Positions 6,262-8,564 of a DNA stretch of 8,564 bases are shown in pieces. The notes under the pieces are model-generated. The model had not been told where the DNA came from. It saw nothing but the letters and a program-made list of their open reading frames with translations, and did not search any database. The position numbers and the translations under genes were made by a program. The DNA lies in assembly GCA_013816225.1 (NCBI GenBank), contig JACDEQ010000079.1:1-8564 (forward strand), given 5' to 3'. Within the stretch, counting starts at the first letter, position 1. Each line of letters starts with the position of its first letter. This stretch comes from Armatimonadota bacterium. GTDB taxonomy: Bacteria > Armatimonadota > Fimbriimonadia > Fimbriimonadales > ATM1.

Positions 6262-8556
6262 ATGAATAAATGCCTCCTCTCCGCGGCCGTGAGCGTGGCC
6301 GCCACCCTCTCCGTTGCCTCCGACCTTAAGCTCGAGGACCTTTATCGTGAAAAGCCCCTCACCGGCAAAACCGCGCGGGGGATGGAGTGGTCGCACAAGG
6401 ACCGGTATCTCGGCTACCTATGGAATCCCTACGATGTCAAAGGCTCCGACCTTTGGATATATGACAACAAAGAGCGCAAGTCTACGTGCCTGACCAGCAT
6501 CGAATCCATGTCGGCATTCGACAAAGACTTGCCCGAAGTAATCGCAAGGTACAAGAAGGACAAGATTGAAGAAGAGCGGCGCAAGAAGCTGACCGACGAA
6601 GAACGCAAAAAGCTCGAAGAAGAAGATAAGAAGAAGGAAGAGGAGCGGAAAGAGCCGCTCAAGGAATACAGCGGCATCTCAGGATTCGCCTGGGCGAACA
6701 AGAAGGACGAACTGCTGTTCGAATACAAGGGCGATCTCTATCGCCAGAACATCGGAGACGCGAAGCCCGTCCGCCTGACAAAGACCCAGGAAAACGAAGG
6801 TTCGACGAAGTGGTTGAAGGACGACTCCGGATTTTTCTTCCGCCGTGGTGGGGGCGTCTTCCGCATGCGTTTTGACTCCTCGTTTGTGGAGCAACTCAAT
6901 CCACCGCTACCCAACAACCTCCCACTTGGCCTTTACAGCATCTCGCCCGACGAAACCAAGATGATGATCACCGCCTCTCGCCAAAAGCGCAGATCGCGCG
7001 AAGTCACTTATATCTCGTATCGAGGCCGCTTCGCCGAAGCCAAAACGGCGCAGCGAGAGGTCGCTGGCGACCCGTTCAACGACGAAGCATACGTTTTTCT
7101 CTACGATATCAGTAAAGACGACGGCAAGCCGTGGGAGGTCTACCACTGGGCGGGCGGCATGGAATACCAACAAACGGCATTCGCCGATGAACCGTGGAGT
7201 CCCGACTCGACGAAGCTGGTCTTCGCCACGTGGAAGCGGACGCAAAAGGATCTCGCGATAGTTGTCGCCGACGTCGCCGCACGCAAGACCTCGACCGTGT
7301 ACTCCGTGAAGCATGCCGGCGGGCCCGAATCGCCGGGCATGGCCGACCCCATATTCACCAAGGACGGCAAGAAGATCGTCGCGCTGCTGGAATCGAGCGG
7401 CTACAGGCACGTCTGGTCCATCGATCCGCTCGCGAAGGGTGCGACGCAACTGACAAGAGGAGACTTCGAGGTATATCTGCGGAAACTGACGGCGGACGGC
7501 AAGGGCATTATCGCGACCTCATGGAAAGAGCACTCCTGGCGGATGGATGTTTATCGGGTGAGTCTGGCCGACGGCGCCATGACGCGACTCACGAATCGCG
7601 AGGGCGCATACGGCGCGCCCGAAATGAGCCACGGTGGCGACAAATTCGCCGTAAGTTTCAAGGATTGGAAGACCCTGAATGAACTCTACGTCGTAGATGG
7701 GAAGAGCGAGCGCAAGTTGACTGAGTCACACGCGGAAGATTTCTGGAAGGTCACCAAATTGACTCCCGCGCCGTTCGAGTTCCGAAATCGGCATGGCCAC
7801 CTCGTCCGCGGCATGGCGTACTACCCGCCAGGATTCATAAAGACCGACAAGAGGCCGCTCTTCCTCTACACGTACGGCGGCCCTTTGGGGACCTCCAAGG
7901 ACATTGTCAGCGGCAATTTCAACTCGTTCAACATGTACGTTGCCTACACGATGGGCTACGTCACCGCGACCATCGACCCGCGAGGAATGTCGGGCTATGG
8001 GGCGGTGTTCGAAAGCGCCAATTTCGGGGCGCCCGGCGTCGCCCAGGTCGAGGACCTCTCCGACGGCGTCAAGTATTTGATCGCACAAGGCGGAATTGAC
8101 GGCAAGAAGGTGGGAATCAGCGGGTGGTCGTTCGGCGGCTTCCAAACGCAGATGTGCCTCTACACCGCGCCCGACGTTTTCACCCTCGGCATCGCCGGCG
8201 CCGGCCCCACCGAGTGGCAGAACTACAACAATTGGTACTCCGGAGGCGTTATCGGCGATTCCCGCGAGGGTAAGCCCGAAGACCTCGACAAGTTCTCCTT
8301 AACCAAGCTGGCGAAGAATCTCAAGGGCCATCTTCTTTTGCTCCACGGCATGGAAGACACGAATGTCCTCTTCCAGGACACGGTCAAAGTGTATCAGGCG
8401 CTCCTGCGTGCTGGCAAGGGCCCGCTCGTTGAATTAGTGGTCGACCCGACGGGTGGCCACGGCCTCGGCGGCGACATTAAGCGGAAGGATCAATACGCGA
8501 TATACGAGGCTTACCTCTTGAAGATCTGGGCCCTTACAAGGGAGACTAGCGGGTAG
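6262..8556 (+). CDS. Secreted S9-family (dipeptidyl peptidase IV-like) serine peptidase
   Basis: This 764-residue protein has an N-terminal signal-like segment (MNKCLLSAAVSVAATLSVAS, 1-20, likely cleaved near 20), so it probably acts outside the cytoplasm. Residues about 35-500 form a beta-propeller of the DPP IV type, with repeated blade phrases such as 'SPDETKMMITASR', 'SPDSTKLVFATW' and 'TKDGKKIVALLES'. Residues about 505-764 are an alpha/beta-hydrolase domain with a complete triad: Ser623 in GWSFGGF, Asp699 in HGMEDTNVLFQ and His733 in GGHGLGG. The oxyanion and loop region includes YTYGGPLG and DPRGMSGYG. Such enzymes remove N-terminal dipeptides or cleave short peptides for nutrition; the exact specificity cannot be read here. 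Residues about 97-133, inside the propeller's N-terminal part, are an almost uninterrupted run of Lys, Glu and Arg, predicted to be a helical or coiled-coil insertion. The gene is divergent from the methyltransferase gene across a 95-base gap. Confidence 0.9.
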   Translation: MNKCLLSAAVSVAATLSVASDLKLEDLYREKPLTGKTARGMEWSHKDRYLGYLWNPYDVKGSDLWIYDNKERKSTCLTSIESMSAFDKDLPEVIARYKKDKIEEERRKKLTDEERKKLEEEDKKKEEERKEPLKEYSGISGFAWANKKDELLFEYKGDLYRQNIGDAKPVRLTKTQENEGSTKWLKDDSGFFFRRGGGVFRMRFDSSFVEQLNPPLPNNLPLGLYSISPDETKMMITASRQKRRSREVTYISYRGRFAEAKTAQREVAGDPFNDEAYVFLYDISKDDGKPWEVYHWAGGMEYQQTAFADEPWSPDSTKLVFATWKRTQKDLAIVVADVAARKTSTVYSVKHAGGPESPGMADPIFTKDGKKIVALLESSGYRHVWSIDPLAKGATQLTRGDFEVYLRKLTADGKGIIATSWKEHSWRMDVYRVSLADGAMTRLTNREGAYGAPEMSHGGDKFAVSFKDWKTLNELYVVDGKSERKLTESHAEDFWKVTKLTPAPFEFRNRHGHLVRGMAYYPPGFIKTDKRPLFLYTYGGPLGTSKDIVSGNFNSFNMYVAYTMGYVTATIDPRGMSGYGAVFESANFGAPGVAQVEDLSDGVKYLIAQGGIDGKKVGISGWSFGGFQTQMCLYTAPDVFTLGIAGAGPTEWQNYNNWYSGGVIGDSREGKPEDLDKFSLTKLAKNLKGHLLLLHGMEDTNVLFQDTVKVYQALLRAGKGPLVELVVDPTGGHGLGGDIKRKDQYAIYEAYLLKIWALTRETSG

Positions 8557-8564
8557 GGTGATGG

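Noticed and set aside
6907..7449. A 180-codon open frame on the minus strand within the peptidase gene
   Set aside because: It is antisense to well-conserved propeller blades and its translation resembles no family; it is a codon-bias shadow.
8557..8564. ATG at 8561 as the start of another gene
   Set aside because: Only four bases of it are in the window, so nothing can be supported.

Overview
The window is a densely packed bacterial chromosomal segment of moderately high GC (estimated by eye, not computed). It carries seven protein genes, most separated by under 100 bases, plus the 3' part of an eighth at the left edge. I see no rRNA, tRNA, CRISPR array, insertion sequence or phage gene. 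The taxon cannot be fixed without a search. The mix of genes and the apparent leaderless promoters would fit an Armatimonadota/Fimbriimonadia-like or Deinococcus-like lineage, but this is a low-confidence guess.

Layout. (1) Positions 1-1522, plus strand: the end of pstA and all of pstB, the permease and ATPase of the high-affinity phosphate importer, joined by a one-base stop/start overlap. phoU does not follow. (2) 1559-2458, plus strand: a 299-residue conserved protein of unproven function. (3) 2455-2667, minus strand: a small TatA-type translocase subunit that converges on the previous gene; one CTAG supplies both stop codons. (4) 2722-4068, plus strand: selA, selenocysteine synthase, divergent from tatA. 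It is followed, with a 3-base overlap, by a 94-residue protein (4065-4349) that looks like the two ends of an HD-GYP domain with the catalytic middle removed. (5) 4361-6166, minus strand: a fused homocysteine S-methyltransferase / methylenetetrahydrofolate reductase of the YitJ type. (6) 6262-8556, plus strand: a secreted S9-family (DPP IV-like) serine peptidase with a highly charged helical insertion near its N terminus.

The genes do not form one pathway. pstA-pstB and selA plus the small protein look like two operons; the rest look individually transcribed. selA implies that the organism makes, or once made, selenoproteins, though selB, selC and selD are not in the window.

The most consistent unexplained signal is regulatory. 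The genes that begin a transcription unit lack a clear Shine-Dalgarno sequence, and a -10-like hexamer sits about 5-8 bases upstream of the start codon at 1559, 2722, 6166 and 6262; tatA has a perfect TATAAT 13 bases upstream. This suggests leaderless mRNAs. The two operon-internal starts (761 and 4065) lack such a box. The second item worth following is the HD-GYP-derived mini-protein coupled to selA. I did not find a clearly new multi-gene system.
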